Shown: positions 39,895-48,688, numbered from the stretch's first letter. The stretch is 62,941 nucleotides of DNA from Bacillota bacterium (GCA_023623185.1 JAMNXV010000192.1:1-62941), one strand, 5' to 3'. Made by a program: numbers and translations. Notes: generated by a model not told the origin, from the letters alone.

Positions 39895-41862
39895 ATGATG
39901 AAGGAGATCCTGGACAAGCTGATGCGCGGCGCCCAGCCGGCTGATACGGAGTCCCTCAACCAGAGGCTCACTCCGGAGGAGCGGCACGGCCGGCAGGTCG
40001 GCGCGCTCTTCAACCTCCTCATGGCCATCTGGGGCCCGGAGCGGCTGGTGGTCAAGGCCGGCAAGCTGGACGCCCTCGGGCTGATGAAGTCGGACCGGGT
40101 GGAGGAGCAGGTGCTGGCCCTGCAGCGGCTCGTCTATGAGGACCCGACGCTCGACACCGTGCCGGAGCCCCGGGAGCTGCCCGAGATCCTGGAGCAGCTG
40201 GAGGACGCGGTGGCCGACCTCGCGGCCCGGCGCACGGTCGAAGACCGGATTGAGCGGAAGATCCAGACCCGCATGCAGGAGCGGCAGGAGGACTACTACC
40301 GCGAGATCAAGCAGCAGGTGCTGAAGGAGGAGGCAGGGCCCGAAACCAGCTCAACCCTGAAGCGCCTGGAGTGGCTGCAGACGCTGGAGCAGAAGTCGCT
40401 GCACCGCACCGCGGTGGAGCTGCTGCGCCCGCGTTCTTTGGCAGAGGTGGTGGGGCAGGACCGGGCGATCCAGGCTCTGCTGGCCAAGGTGGCGTCTCCC
40501 TTCCCGCAGCACGTCATTCTGTACGGCCCCCCCGGGGTCGGAAAGACCACGGTGGCCCGCCTGGTGCTGGAGAAGGCCAAGCAGATGCCGCAGACCCCGT
40601 TCGCGCAGGACGCGCCCTTCGTCGAGGTCGACGGCACCACCCTACGCTGGGACCCCCGGGAGGTGACGAACCCGCTCCTGGGCTCGGTCCATGACCCCAT
40701 TTACCAGGGGGCCCGGCGCGACCTGGCGGAGAGCGGCGTGCCCGAGCCGCGGACGGGCCTGGTGACCGATGCGCACGGCGGGGTGCTGTTCATCGACGAG
40801 ATCGGCGAGATGGACCCCATGCTCCAGAACAAGCTCCTGAAGGTGCTGGAGGACCGGCGGGTCTTCTTCGAGTCCTCGTACTACGACGCGAACGACCCCA
40901 ACGTGCCAAAGTACGTGAAGAAGCTGTTCGAGGAGGGGGCGCCGGCCGATTTCGTGCTGGTCGCTGCGACCACCCGCGACCCCAGCGAGATCAACCCGGC
41001 CCTGCGCTCCCGCTGCGCGGAGGTCTTCTTCGAGCCGCTCACGCCGGAGGACATCGCCCGCATTGTGCGGCAGGCCGCCGAGCGGATCGGCGTGCGTCTG
41101 GCCCCGGGCGTGGAGGCGATTCTGGCGGACTACACCATCGAGGGGCGCAAGGCGGTGGGCATCCTGGCCGACGCGTACGGCCTCGCCCTGTACCGGGCGG
41201 CGGAGGCCGGCGAGCCGGCGGAACAGGTGACCATCACCGAGGATTTGGTCTACGAGGTGATTCAGGCCGGCCGCCTGGCGCCCAACGTGACCCTGAAGGC
41301 GTCGCCCACCGCGGAGGTGGGGCGCATCTTCGGGCTCGGCGTGCTGGGCTTCGTCGGCTCGGTCCTGGAGATTGAGGCGGTCGCGTTCCCTGCCCGCGAG
41401 AAGGGGAAGGGCGTGCTGCGCATCAACGATACGGCCGGCTCCATGACCAAGGACTCGCTGTTCAACGCGGCCGCGGTGGTACGCAGGGTTACCGGCGAGG
41501 ACCTGTCGAACTGGGATGTGCATGTGAACGTGGTGGGCGGCGGCCGGATCGACGGGCCCAGCGCCGGCACGGCCATCTACCTGGCGATGATCTCGGCCAT
41601 GCAGGGCCGGCCCATCCGGCAGGACGTCGCCATCACCGGCGAGGTCTCCATCCGCGGCCAGGTGAGGGCCGTGGGCGGGGTGTACGAGAAGATCTACGGC
41701 GCCAAGCAGGCGGGCATGGTCCGCGTGGTCCTGCCCGAGGAGAACCGCAAGGACGTACCGCAGCGCGTGCCGGGCATCGAGATCTGCTTCGCCGCCACCA
41801 TCGAGGAGGCGATGCGTCTCGTCATGGCCGAGCCCGGCGTTGAGGGGGCAAGCCAGCCGTGA
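39895..41862 (+). CDS. lonC: LonC-type ATP-dependent or ATP-independent protease
   Basis: This 655-residue protein has an N-terminal helical region (to about 160), an AAA module with GPPGVGKTT and VLFIDEIGEMDPMLQ, and a C-terminal Lon protease domain with the catalytic Ser in DGPSAGTA and Lys in EKIYGAKQAG. The AAA sensor region (AATTRDPSEINPALRSRC) is present. The LonC group typically lies next to rplI and dnaB, and the one studied member (Meiothermus) degrades unfolded proteins without ATP. Here Walker A looks intact, so ATP use cannot be excluded. AGGAGG is 18 bases before the ATG, longer than usual. Confidence 0.86.
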   Translation: MMKEILDKLMRGAQPADTESLNQRLTPEERHGRQVGALFNLLMAIWGPERLVVKAGKLDALGLMKSDRVEEQVLALQRLVYEDPTLDTVPEPRELPEILEQLEDAVADLAARRTVEDRIERKIQTRMQERQEDYYREIKQQVLKEEAGPETSSTLKRLEWLQTLEQKSLHRTAVELLRPRSLAEVVGQDRAIQALLAKVASPFPQHVILYGPPGVGKTTVARLVLEKAKQMPQTPFAQDAPFVEVDGTTLRWDPREVTNPLLGSVHDPIYQGARRDLAESGVPEPRTGLVTDAHGGVLFIDEIGEMDPMLQNKLLKVLEDRRVFFESSYYDANDPNVPKYVKKLFEEGAPADFVLVAATTRDPSEINPALRSRCAEVFFEPLTPEDIARIVRQAAERIGVRLAPGVEAILADYTIEGRKAVGILADAYGLALYRAAEAGEPAEQVTITEDLVYEVIQAGRLAPNVTLKASPTAEVGRIFGLGVLGFVGSVLEIEAVAFPAREKGKGVLRINDTAGSMTKDSLFNAAAVVRRVTGEDLSNWDVHVNVVGGGRIDGPSAGTAIYLAMISAMQGRPIRQDVAITGEVSIRGQVRAVGGVYEKIYGAKQAGMVRVVLPEENRKDVPQRVPGIEICFAATIEEAMRLVMAEPGVEGASQP

Positions 41863-43892
41863 ACGTCTTCAGTGAACGGGTTCCGCCGCAGAACCTGGAG
41901 GCCGAGCAGTCGGTGCTCGGCGCGATGCTGATCGACCGGGAGGCCGTCATCGCGGTCGCGAACAAGCTGGTGCCGGAGGACTTCTACTCGGACCGGCACC
42001 AGCACCTCTACGCCGCCATGATGGCGATCTACAACCGCGGCGAGCCGGTGGATCCCATCACCGTGCAGGACGAGCTGAACCGGATGGGCAAGCTGGAGGA
42101 GGTGGGGGGCCTCACCTACCTCACCAGCCTGATCAACCTTGTGCCCACCACCGCCAACGTCCTGCAGTACGCCGAGATCGTGGAGGCGAAGGCGACCCTG
42201 CGCCGGCTGCAGACGGCGGCGCGGCGCATCGTGGATGAGTGCTACACCTCCGAGGATGTGGAGACCACGCTGCAGGAGGCGGAGAAGTCCATCTTCGCCG
42301 TCACCCAGCGCCGGTCGGCCCGGGGGTACCAGCACATCCGCGACGCGCTGGTGACGGCGTACGGCCACCTGGAGCACCTGTACACCTCCAAGGGCCGGAC
42401 GACCGGCGTGCCGTCGGGCTACCGTGACCTGGACGCGATGACCTCGGGCTTTCAGCCCTCGGACCTGATCATCGTCGCTGCCCGCCCGTCGGTGGGCAAG
42501 ACCGCCTTCACCCTGAACATCGCGCGCAACGCCGCGGTGCAGGCCAAGGCAAAGGTGATCTTCTTTTCGCTGGAGATGTCGGCGGAGCAGCTCGCCCTGC
42601 GCCTGCTGGCGTCTGAGGCGACCGTGGACGGCCACAAGCTGCGCACCGGCCAGCTTCAGGACCAGGACTGGCACAAGCTCGGCACGGCGCTCTCGGTGCT
42701 GGGGGAGAGCGACATCTTCATCGACGATACGCCCAACATCCCCCTGCAGGAGATGCGCGCCAAGTCTCGCCGCATCGCGCAGGAGCACGGGCTCGACCTG
42801 ATCATCGTGGACTACCTGCAGCTGATGTCGCTGCCGCAACGGCCGGGCCAGCAGACCAACCGGCAGCAGGAGATCTCGGAGATCTCCCGCTCCCTGAAGG
42901 CGCTGGCCCGCGAGCTGAAGGTGCCGGTCATCGCCCTGTCGCAGCTCTCCCGCTCGGTGGAGCAGCGGCAGGACAAGCGGCCGATGCTTTCGGACCTGCG
43001 GGAATGCCTGACCGGAGATACCCTGGTGAGTCTGGCCTCGGGCGATGTGCGGCCGATCGCCGACCTGGTCGGTGAGCAGCCGGACGTCGTGACGCTCGAC
43101 GGCTGGCGCATGACGGTCGCGAGGGCAACACGCGTGTGGAAGGTGGGCACGCGGCCTGTCTACCGGCTGACCACCCGGACCGGGCGTGTCATCCGTGCCA
43201 CCGCGAACCACCCCTTCCGGCAGTTGCACGGCTGGACGGCGCTGCGCGACTTGAAAGCGGGAGACAGAATCGCGATCCCTCGTTCTTATCCGGACACAGC
43301 AGGGGTTGACTGGGACGATGAGCACCTGATTCTGCTGGCACACCTGATTGGTGATGGAAGCTACATTCCACGCCAGCCCCTGCGCTACTACAGCAGTTCA
43401 GAGGAGAATCTGAAGGCTGTAGCTGAGGCCACAGAAAAGTGTTTTGGCATCCGGGCGAAACCGAGCCGGGTACCCGGCAGCGCCGTCCTGCTTCTGTCAG
43501 CAGGGGCTAACAAACACCACCCCGTCCTCGCCTCCTATGCAGCAGTGTTGGAAGACCCTGTACTGGAAGAAGTGGCCGCGGCCGACGTGTCCTGGGACGA
43601 AGTCGTCAGCATCGAGCCAGACGGCGAAGCGGATGTGTATGACATGTCTGTGCCGGGGACGAACAACTTCGTCGCCAACGGAATCGTCGTGCACAACTCC
43701 GGCGCGCTCGAGCAGGACGCCGACATGGTGGCCTTCCTCTACCGGGAAGACTACTATGACCAGAACACCGATAAGAAGGATATGGTGGAAGTCATCCTGG
43801 CCAAGCACCGCAACGGCCCGATCGGGACGGTGGAACTCTACTTCGCGAAGGAGATCCAGCGGATGTACGGCCGCGAGCAAAAGCGGCAGTAG
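41859..43892 (+). CDS. dnaB: Replicative DNA helicase DnaB with intein
   Basis: This 677-codon frame encodes the hexameric replication helicase interrupted by an intein. The host part has the N-terminal domain (PPQNLEAEQSVLGAMLIDREAV), Walker A ARPSVGKTAF, Walker B LDLIIVDYLQLM and, after the intein, SGALEQDADMVAFLYRED. Removing residues 383-613 leaves a continuous 446-residue DnaB, the normal length, with SDLRE joined to SGALEQ. The GTG start overlaps the lonC stop (GTGA). Confidence 0.95.
   Translation: MNVFSERVPPQNLEAEQSVLGAMLIDREAVIAVANKLVPEDFYSDRHQHLYAAMMAIYNRGEPVDPITVQDELNRMGKLEEVGGLTYLTSLINLVPTTANVLQYAEIVEAKATLRRLQTAARRIVDECYTSEDVETTLQEAEKSIFAVTQRRSARGYQHIRDALVTAYGHLEHLYTSKGRTTGVPSGYRDLDAMTSGFQPSDLIIVAARPSVGKTAFTLNIARNAAVQAKAKVIFFSLEMSAEQLALRLLASEATVDGHKLRTGQLQDQDWHKLGTALSVLGESDIFIDDTPNIPLQEMRAKSRRIAQEHGLDLIIVDYLQLMSLPQRPGQQTNRQQEISEISRSLKALARELKVPVIALSQLSRSVEQRQDKRPMLSDLRECLTGDTLVSLASGDVRPIADLVGEQPDVVTLDGWRMTVARATRVWKVGTRPVYRLTTRTGRVIRATANHPFRQLHGWTALRDLKAGDRIAIPRSYPDTAGVDWDDEHLILLAHLIGDGSYIPRQPLRYYSSSEENLKAVAEATEKCFGIRAKPSRVPGSAVLLLSAGANKHHPVLASYAAVLEDPVLEEVAAADVSWDEVVSIEPDGEADVYDMSVPGTNNFVANGIVVHNSGALEQDADMVAFLYREDYYDQNTDKKDMVEVILAKHRNGPIGTVELYFAKEIQRMYGREQKRQ
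43005..43697 (+). other. DnaB mini-intein (231 residues)
   Basis: The intein begins with Cys383 (CLTGDTLV, block A), has the block B motif TRTGRVIRATANHPF, and ends VYDMSVPGTNNFVANGIVVHN (blocks F and G) with terminal Asn613 before the +1 Ser. All splicing residues are present, so it should excise. ILLAHLIGDGSYIP resembles the first LAGLIDADG motif, but the rest of the homing endonuclease is missing, since full DnaB inteins are about 380-430 residues. Its base composition is visibly lower in GC than the flanking dnaB. Confidence 0.95.
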
Positions 43893-43970
43893 GGGCGCGA
43901 AAGTGATGCGCGATGGTGAAGGTTTCCGCGACGACGCGCGAATCTTTGACGTCGCGAGTTACGAACATTA

Positions 43971-43990
43971 GTATCCACAGCTGTGGACAA
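43971..43990. promoter_or_regulatory. Inverted pair of DnaA boxes upstream of purA
   Basis: GTATCCACA and TGTGGACAA face each other across GC, forming the perfect 14-bp palindrome TCCACAGCTGTGGA. Each is one base from the DnaA-box consensus. The pair lies 16 bases before the -35 element of the purA promoter, suitable for DnaA-dependent control. Confidence 0.6.
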
Positions 43991-44005
43991 CGTTCGGCTT
44001 TCGCA

Positions 44006-44035
44006 TTGACAGCGCGAGTGGGCGGATGATACACT
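44006..44035 (+). promoter_or_regulatory. Promoter of purA
   Basis: A perfect TTGACA (44006-44011) and TACACT (44030-44035) are 18 bases apart, with a TGA extension before the -10. Confidence 0.75.
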
Positions 44036-44061
44036 GTGCCTGGGAAATCGGCAAGCGCGGA

Positions 44062-44088
44062 CCGGGGGCCCCCGCTGCGGGGCCCCGG
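44062..44088 (+). promoter_or_regulatory. Hairpin in the purA leader
   Basis: An 11-bp GC stem (CCGGGG/CCCCGG and CCCCG/CGGGG with a 2-base bulge) with a 3-base loop lies between promoter and start, followed by CGTGTTTCG. It could be an attenuator or simply protect the transcript. Confidence 0.45.
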
Positions 44089-44113
44089 CGTGTTTCGTAC
44101 GGGAGGTGCCGAC

Positions 44114-45412
44114 ATGCCAGTAGTCGTGGTCATGGGCGCGCAGTGGGGCGACGAGGGCAAGGGCAAGTTCGTCGACCTGCTTGCGGAGAAGGCGCACGTG
44201 GTGGTGCGGTCAACCGGCGGGTCCAACGCCGGCCACACCGTGTGGGCCGGCGGTAAGCAGTATAAACTCCATCAGGTTCCTTCGGGTATCCTCTACCCCG
44301 GGACGCTCTGTGTCATCGGGCACGGTGTGGTGCTGGATCCGCCCAAGCTGCTGGAGGAGATGGACCGGCTGGCGGGCCAGGGCGTTGATCTCTCCAACCT
44401 GCGGATCAGCGGGGGCGCGCACATCGTGTTCCCCTACCACATCCGGCTGGACAACGCCGAGGAGGACCGGAAGGGCGACCGCAAGATCGGCACTACCCGG
44501 CGGGGAATCGGCCCGGCGTACATGGACAAGTTCGCCCGGGTCGGGATCAGGCTGATCGACATGCTCGACCGGGAAGAGTTCCTGCCGAAGCTGACGGCCC
44601 TGGTGAAGGAGAAGAACCATCTCCTGGAGCGGGTGTACGGCCTTCCGGGCTTCACCGTCGAGGAGATCGCGGAGCCCTACCTGGAGTGTGCCGAGCGGCT
44701 GCGCCCGTACGTCGCCAACACCGTGGAGCTGATCAACGACGCGGTGGACGCCGGCAAGAACGTGCTGTTCGAGGGCGCGCAGGGCCACCTGCTCGACATC
44801 GATTTCGGGACCTACCCGTACGTGACCGCCTCGCATCCCATCGCCGCCGGGGCGATTATCGGGGCCGGCGTGGGGCCGACGAAGGTCACGCGGGTGGTGG
44901 GCGTGGTGAAGGCCTACACCTCGCGCGTGGGCGAGGGGCCCTTCCCGACCGAGCTGCACGGCGAGGAGGGCGACCGCATCCGCGAGGAGGGCCACGAATA
45001 CGGCACGACCACCGGCCGCCCGCGCCGCATCGGCTGGCTGGATCTGGTGATGGTTCGCTACGCCTGCCGGGTCAGCGGCATCACCGACCTGGCCGTGCCG
45101 CACCTGGACACCCTGGCCAAGACCGGCCTGTCCACGCTGAAGGTGTGCGTGGGCTACCGCCTGCCCGACGGCACGGTTACCCGGGAGTTTCCCCTGGGGC
45201 TGAAGGCCCTCAGCGAGGTCGAGCCCGTATACGAGGAGCTCCCCAACTGGGAGTGGTCGGAGGCGATCAGCAACGCCCGGCGGTTCGAGGATCTGCCGGA
45301 AGGGGCCCGGCGGTACGTGAAGCTGATCGAGGAGGCGACCGGCGTTCCGGTCTCCATTCTGGGCGTGGGCAGCGAACGGACCCAGGCGATCTACCGCTCC
45401 GAGATCTTCTAG
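44114..45412 (+). CDS. purA: Adenylosuccinate synthetase
   Basis: This 432-residue enzyme makes adenylosuccinate from IMP, aspartate and GTP, the first step to AMP. It has the P-loop GDEGKGK at 12-18, STGGSNAGHTV, the IGTTRRGIGPAY switch and GAQGHLLDIDFGTYPYVTAS. The ATG has GGGAGG upstream. The promoter carries paired DnaA boxes, linking it to the origin region. Confidence 0.97.
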   Translation: MPVVVVMGAQWGDEGKGKFVDLLAEKAHVVVRSTGGSNAGHTVWAGGKQYKLHQVPSGILYPGTLCVIGHGVVLDPPKLLEEMDRLAGQGVDLSNLRISGGAHIVFPYHIRLDNAEEDRKGDRKIGTTRRGIGPAYMDKFARVGIRLIDMLDREEFLPKLTALVKEKNHLLERVYGLPGFTVEEIAEPYLECAERLRPYVANTVELINDAVDAGKNVLFEGAQGHLLDIDFGTYPYVTASHPIAAGAIIGAGVGPTKVTRVVGVVKAYTSRVGEGPFPTELHGEEGDRIREEGHEYGTTTGRPRRIGWLDLVMVRYACRVSGITDLAVPHLDTLAKTGLSTLKVCVGYRLPDGTVTREFPLGLKALSEVEPVYEELPNWEWSEAISNARRFEDLPEGARRYVKLIEEATGVPVSILGVGSERTQAIYRSEIF

Positions 45413-45420
45413 ACATGTGC

Positions 45421-45450
45421 GCGGGACGGCTGGCAGCCGTCCCGCGATTT
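45421..45450 (+). terminator. Terminator of purA
   Basis: GCGGGACGGC pairs perfectly with GCCGTCCCGC across a 5-base loop, followed by GATTTTC, 8 bases past the purA stop codon. Confidence 0.85.
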
Positions 45451-45466
45451 TCAAGCCGCACCTACC

Positions 45467-45495
45467 TTGCATTGCGGGTTTGCCGCCGCTATAAT
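45467..45495 (+). promoter_or_regulatory. Promoter of the tRNA-Gly/tRNA-Thr pair
   Basis: TTGCAT (45467-45472) and a perfect TATAAT (45490-45495) are separated by 17 bases, 18 bases upstream of tRNA-Gly. Confidence 0.78.
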
Positions 45496-45513
45496 AGACG
45501 TTGTCGAGCAGCC

Positions 45514-45587
45514 GCGGGTGTAGTTCAATGGTAGAACGTCAGCTTCCCAAGCTGAAAGCGTGGGTTCGATTCCCATCACCCGCTCCA
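45514..45587 (+). tRNA. tRNA-Gly (anticodon CCC)
   Basis: The sequence starts GCGGGTGTAGTTCAATGGTA, has the anticodon stem-loop CAGCTTCCCAAGCTG with CCC, the T loop GGTTCGATTCC, and closes with CACCCGC, T and an encoded CCA. All four arms pair. Confidence 0.97.
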
Positions 45588-45593
45588 GGCAGG

Positions 45594-45618
45594 CGGAGAC
45601 GGCAGCCGTCTCCGTTTT
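45594..45618 (+). terminator. Hairpin between tRNA-Gly and tRNA-Thr
   Basis: CGGAGACGGC and GCCGTCTCCG form a perfect stem followed by TTTT. It looks like an intrinsic terminator, yet no separate promoter for tRNA-Thr is evident, so it may be partly read through or serve as a processing signal. Confidence 0.55.
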
Positions 45619-45622
45619 CGAT

Positions 45623-45698
45623 GCCGATGTAGCTCAGCCGGTAGAGCAGCTGATTCGTAATCAGCAGGTCAGGGGTTCGAGTCCCCTCATCGGCTCCA
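45623..45698 (+). tRNA. tRNA-Thr (anticodon CGU)
   Basis: The sequence starts GCCGATGTAGCTCAGCCGGT, with anticodon stem-loop CTGATTCGTAATCAG (CGT), T loop GGTTCGAGTCC and acceptor ATCGGC followed by T and encoded CCA. All arms pair. Confidence 0.97.
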
Positions 45699-45702
45699 GA
45701 CG

Positions 45703-45736
45703 GCCCCCGAGGTCCAAGAGGCCTCGGGGGCTTTTT
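45703..45736 (+). terminator. Terminator after tRNA-Thr
   Basis: GCCCCCGAGG pairs with CCTCGGGGGC across 9 bases and is followed by TTTTT. Confidence 0.88.
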
Positions 45737-45806
45737 CGCGCCCGGCGACAGGCTTCGACAACTTTCGCACGGCAGGGCTGGTAAAGTATTCCTGAGGTGG
45801 TAATTC

Positions 45807-46526
45807 GTGAAAAGCGAACGGGCTCGCAGGAGGCTCCGGGCGCGCAGCCTGCGCCGAGACCTGATGGCGCTTCTCGTGTTTCTGCTCGTCTTCACGCTGC
45901 ACGGGCTGCAGGGCCGGCTGGAAGCTGCGGACGTGCCGCAGGTGCGCCACCTGGCGCCCGTTGAGCCCACGATACCGGAGCACGACCTGGTGGTCGCGGA
46001 GCGGCGGGCGCAGGCGGCCAGGCGCAGCGCATCCGTGCTCGCCCGTGATTCCGCGGAGGCTGCAGCCGAGCTGACGGCGGCCCAGCAACTCCTGGTCCGG
46101 CAGGCGGACGCCGAGCGGCGGCGGGAGCTCGCGCGCATCGCAGACCTGGTGCCGCCCGAGTTCCGGCAGATGGTGCTCGACCTCTCCGCCCAGTACGGCG
46201 TCGATCCGCGGCTGGTGGCCGCGGTGGGCCACGTGGAGAGCCGGTGGAACCCGCGTACGGTGGGAAGCCACAACGACACCGGGCTGATGCAGATCCTGCC
46301 CGGTACCGCGCAGTGGATCGCCGGGCGCCTGGGCTGGTCGGAGTACGACCTGTTCGACCCGTGGACCAACCTGCACATGGGCATCTGGTACCTGCACGTG
46401 CTCCACCAGGAGTACGGCTCGTGGGAGAAGGCCCTGGCCGCCTACAACGGCGGGCCCCGCCACGCGCACCTGGGCGCGGCGCACCCGTACGTGGGCAGGG
46501 TGATGCGGGTGTACGGGGCGGAATGA
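45807..46526 (+). CDS. Lytic transglycosylase (SLT domain)
   Basis: This 239-residue protein has an N-terminal membrane or signal segment (LMALLVFLLVFTLHGL), an Ala/Arg-rich helical linker and a C-terminal SLT domain. The catalytic Glu is in GHVESRWNPRTVG, with GLMQILPGTAQWIAGRLG and AYNGGPRHA following. It should cleave the glycan strands of peptidoglycan outside the membrane. The start is GTG with GAGG upstream. Next to it is another wall-active enzyme gene. Confidence 0.9.
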   Translation: MKSERARRRLRARSLRRDLMALLVFLLVFTLHGLQGRLEAADVPQVRHLAPVEPTIPEHDLVVAERRAQAARRSASVLARDSAEAAAELTAAQQLLVRQADAERRRELARIADLVPPEFRQMVLDLSAQYGVDPRLVAAVGHVESRWNPRTVGSHNDTGLMQILPGTAQWIAGRLGWSEYDLFDPWTNLHMGIWYLHVLHQEYGSWEKALAAYNGGPRHAHLGAAHPYVGRVMRVYGAE

Positions 46527-46658
46527 GGGAATGGGACGGCCTTACAGATCATAGAAAGAGAGTCAGGCAGTGGTTCCGCAATCTCCAGACTCCTGGCAGG
46601 AAACAGAGTATACTAGGCGAAACTATATACCCTGTGACACTAAGGAGGTGGACCCGCC

Positions 46659-47969
46659 TTGCCACGCCGCCCTCTGTTGCTGGTGGTGCTCGCAGCGGTA
46701 ATCAGTCTCGGACTTGCAGCCGACCTCGGCTGGCGAAACCTGCAAAGCTCACGGCCGGAAGTGGCGGCGGATGAGCAGGAGTCGGGAACAGATTCGGCCA
46801 CTGATGCGCTCAGCCCGCTGGTCAGTGCGGACGGCGCCGACCGGGAGCGGACGGACATTGCCTCGCGCCAGGCGCAGGGGCCCCGGACGCTCCGTGAGCC
46901 CCAGGGGGAACCCACTGCGGGGCAGATGACCCCGGTCATGAAGGAGGCCACCGTGATCGCCGTTGACGGCGAGCCGGTGGTGGCTGTCGCGGACGCCGCG
47001 GCGGCCCAGGAGGTCGTCGACACCATCCTCGCGTCTTACCGGGAATCGTACCTGAGCGACGCCACCGTCATTGAGGACCTCTCCTTCGCCGAGGTCGTCA
47101 CCTGGGAGGCGGGCGAGGTGGAGGCGGAGAGCATCAAGACGGTGGAGGAGGCCGTCAACGTCCTGCTCCTGGGCACCGACAAGGTGGCCACGTATACGGT
47201 CGAATCGGGCGACACCGCCTGGGATATTGCCCTGGAGTACGGCCTGACCACGGACCAGCTGGCCAGGGCCAATCCGGGCGTGGACATCGAGTGGCTGCAG
47301 ATCGGCCAGGAGCTGACCATCACGTACAAGGAGCCCTACGTACACCCCCAGTCGGTTTCGCAGCGGGTGGTGTACGAGGGCATTCCGTTTGTGGAGGAGC
47401 GGATCGAGGACGACAGCCTCTGGCCCTGGGAGTCGTTCGTGGTAACGCCCGGGAGCTGGGGGACCCGTGAGAAGACCGTCCGCGAGCGCCGGCAGGAGGG
47501 CGTGGTGGTCAGCACCGAGGTGCTGGCCAGCCGGGTCACCGCGGAGCCGAAGAAGCAGGTGCGCAGGGTGGGCATCAAGCAGGTGCCCGACCTGGGCAGC
47601 GGCTCGCTGGTCCTGCCGCTGGTCGGCGAGATCACCTCGTATTACGGCCCGCGCTGGGGCTCGTGGCATAACGGCATCGACATCGCCGCGCCCACGGGCG
47701 CGCCGGTGGTTGCGGCCGACAGCGGGATGGTCACCTACGTGGGCTGGAACGGCAACTACGGCAAGATGGTGGAGATCGACCACGGCGGCGGGAAGATGGT
47801 GACGTGGTACGCCCACCTGTCCGACTACAACGTGTCGGTCGGTCAGACGGTGGGCAAGGGCGACGTGATCGGCTACGTGGGGAACACCGGGTATTCCACC
47901 GGGCCGCACCTGCATTTCGAGATCCGCATCGACGGCAGCCCGGTCAACCCGCTGAACTACTATCCGTAA
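46659..47969 (+). CDS. LysM, G5 and M23 domain cell-wall endopeptidase
   Basis: This 436-residue exported protein has a signal or anchor segment at residues 5-21. A LysM repeat follows (YTVESGDTAWDIALEYGL to LQIGQELTI, about 182-225), then a G5 domain (about 235-315) and an M23 LytM domain with HNGIDIAAPTGAPV and PHLHFEIR carrying the zinc ligands. It should bind and cut peptidoglycan, and resembles spore- or wall-associated M23 proteins of Clostridia. The start is TTG preceded by GGAGG. Confidence 0.92.
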   Translation: MPRRPLLLVVLAAVISLGLAADLGWRNLQSSRPEVAADEQESGTDSATDALSPLVSADGADRERTDIASRQAQGPRTLREPQGEPTAGQMTPVMKEATVIAVDGEPVVAVADAAAAQEVVDTILASYRESYLSDATVIEDLSFAEVVTWEAGEVEAESIKTVEEAVNVLLLGTDKVATYTVESGDTAWDIALEYGLTTDQLARANPGVDIEWLQIGQELTITYKEPYVHPQSVSQRVVYEGIPFVEERIEDDSLWPWESFVVTPGSWGTREKTVRERRQEGVVVSTEVLASRVTAEPKKQVRRVGIKQVPDLGSGSLVLPLVGEITSYYGPRWGSWHNGIDIAAPTGAPVVAADSGMVTYVGWNGNYGKMVEIDHGGGKMVTWYAHLSDYNVSVGQTVGKGDVIGYVGNTGYSTGPHLHFEIRIDGSPVNPLNYYP

Positions 47970-48184
47970 GGAGGACAGGCCGCCTTCCGGCCGCCGGCGA
48001 GTCTGCCGGCGGTCGCCTTGCATGTGCTGCCAGCCGTGGGGAGAGGATAGAGCAGGAAAGGGAAATCTCGCGCAGCCAGGCGCATCCCGCCAGAAGGAGA
48101 CGGGGTGGGATTGGTCGAATCATTCAGGAAAGTCATTGACCACAGGCAGCCCCGTCTCGAGTCCATCTCCAGGGAGGGTGCGGT

Positions 48185-48688
48185 ATGGAAAGGCCCAGGG
48201 GGACGAAGAGTAAGGCTGATCAGATCAAGGCTTTCCTCGAGCAGTACCAGCCGAAGCTCTCGGAGGCTCGCGGATTTCTGCAGTTCATGCTGTCGAAGGA
48301 GGAGATCCTCCGTCGCACTGACCTGGTGTCTGACCTGACGGGCGCCGAGTGCGCCATCCTGGTTTCGGCCAAGGGCTCGGGAACGTGGCCGTTTCTGTTC
48401 CGCCGGGGGGACAAGGTCTACACCAAGACCTCGCAGGCGGTGGTGGAGCTGATGAAGTCCCTGCCGGAGCGCATCGCCCTCTGCCTTTCCACCGCTCCGC
48501 CGCAGTGGAGCGAGGAGCGGCAGGAGTTCCTCGACCTGCTGGCCCGCTGGCACGACGAGGTGTTCAATGAAGACCTGGAGCGGGTGACGCGGCGGCAGGA
48601 GCTGCTCCGGCAGATCGACGACGCCCTTGACCGGGGAGACCGGCGCCTGTTTGATCAGCTCTCAGCTGAGCTGCGCCGGTTGAACTGA
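48185..48688 (+). CDS. YpiB-like protein (UPF0302/IDEAL-type), tentative
   Basis: This 167-residue cytoplasmic protein has FLEQYQPKLSEARGFLQFMLSKEEILRRTDLV near the start and a C-terminal helical motif LLRQIDDALDRGDRRLFDQLSAELRRLN that resembles the IDEAL domain. The overall pattern recalls Bacillus YpiB, whose function is unknown. The assignment is from memory of the pattern and could be wrong. GGGAGGG precedes the ATG. Confidence 0.6.
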   Translation: MERPRGTKSKADQIKAFLEQYQPKLSEARGFLQFMLSKEEILRRTDLVSDLTGAECAILVSAKGSGTWPFLFRRGDKVYTKTSQAVVELMKSLPERIALCLSTAPPQWSEERQEFLDLLARWHDEVFNEDLERVTRRQELLRQIDDALDRGDRRLFDQLSAELRRLN

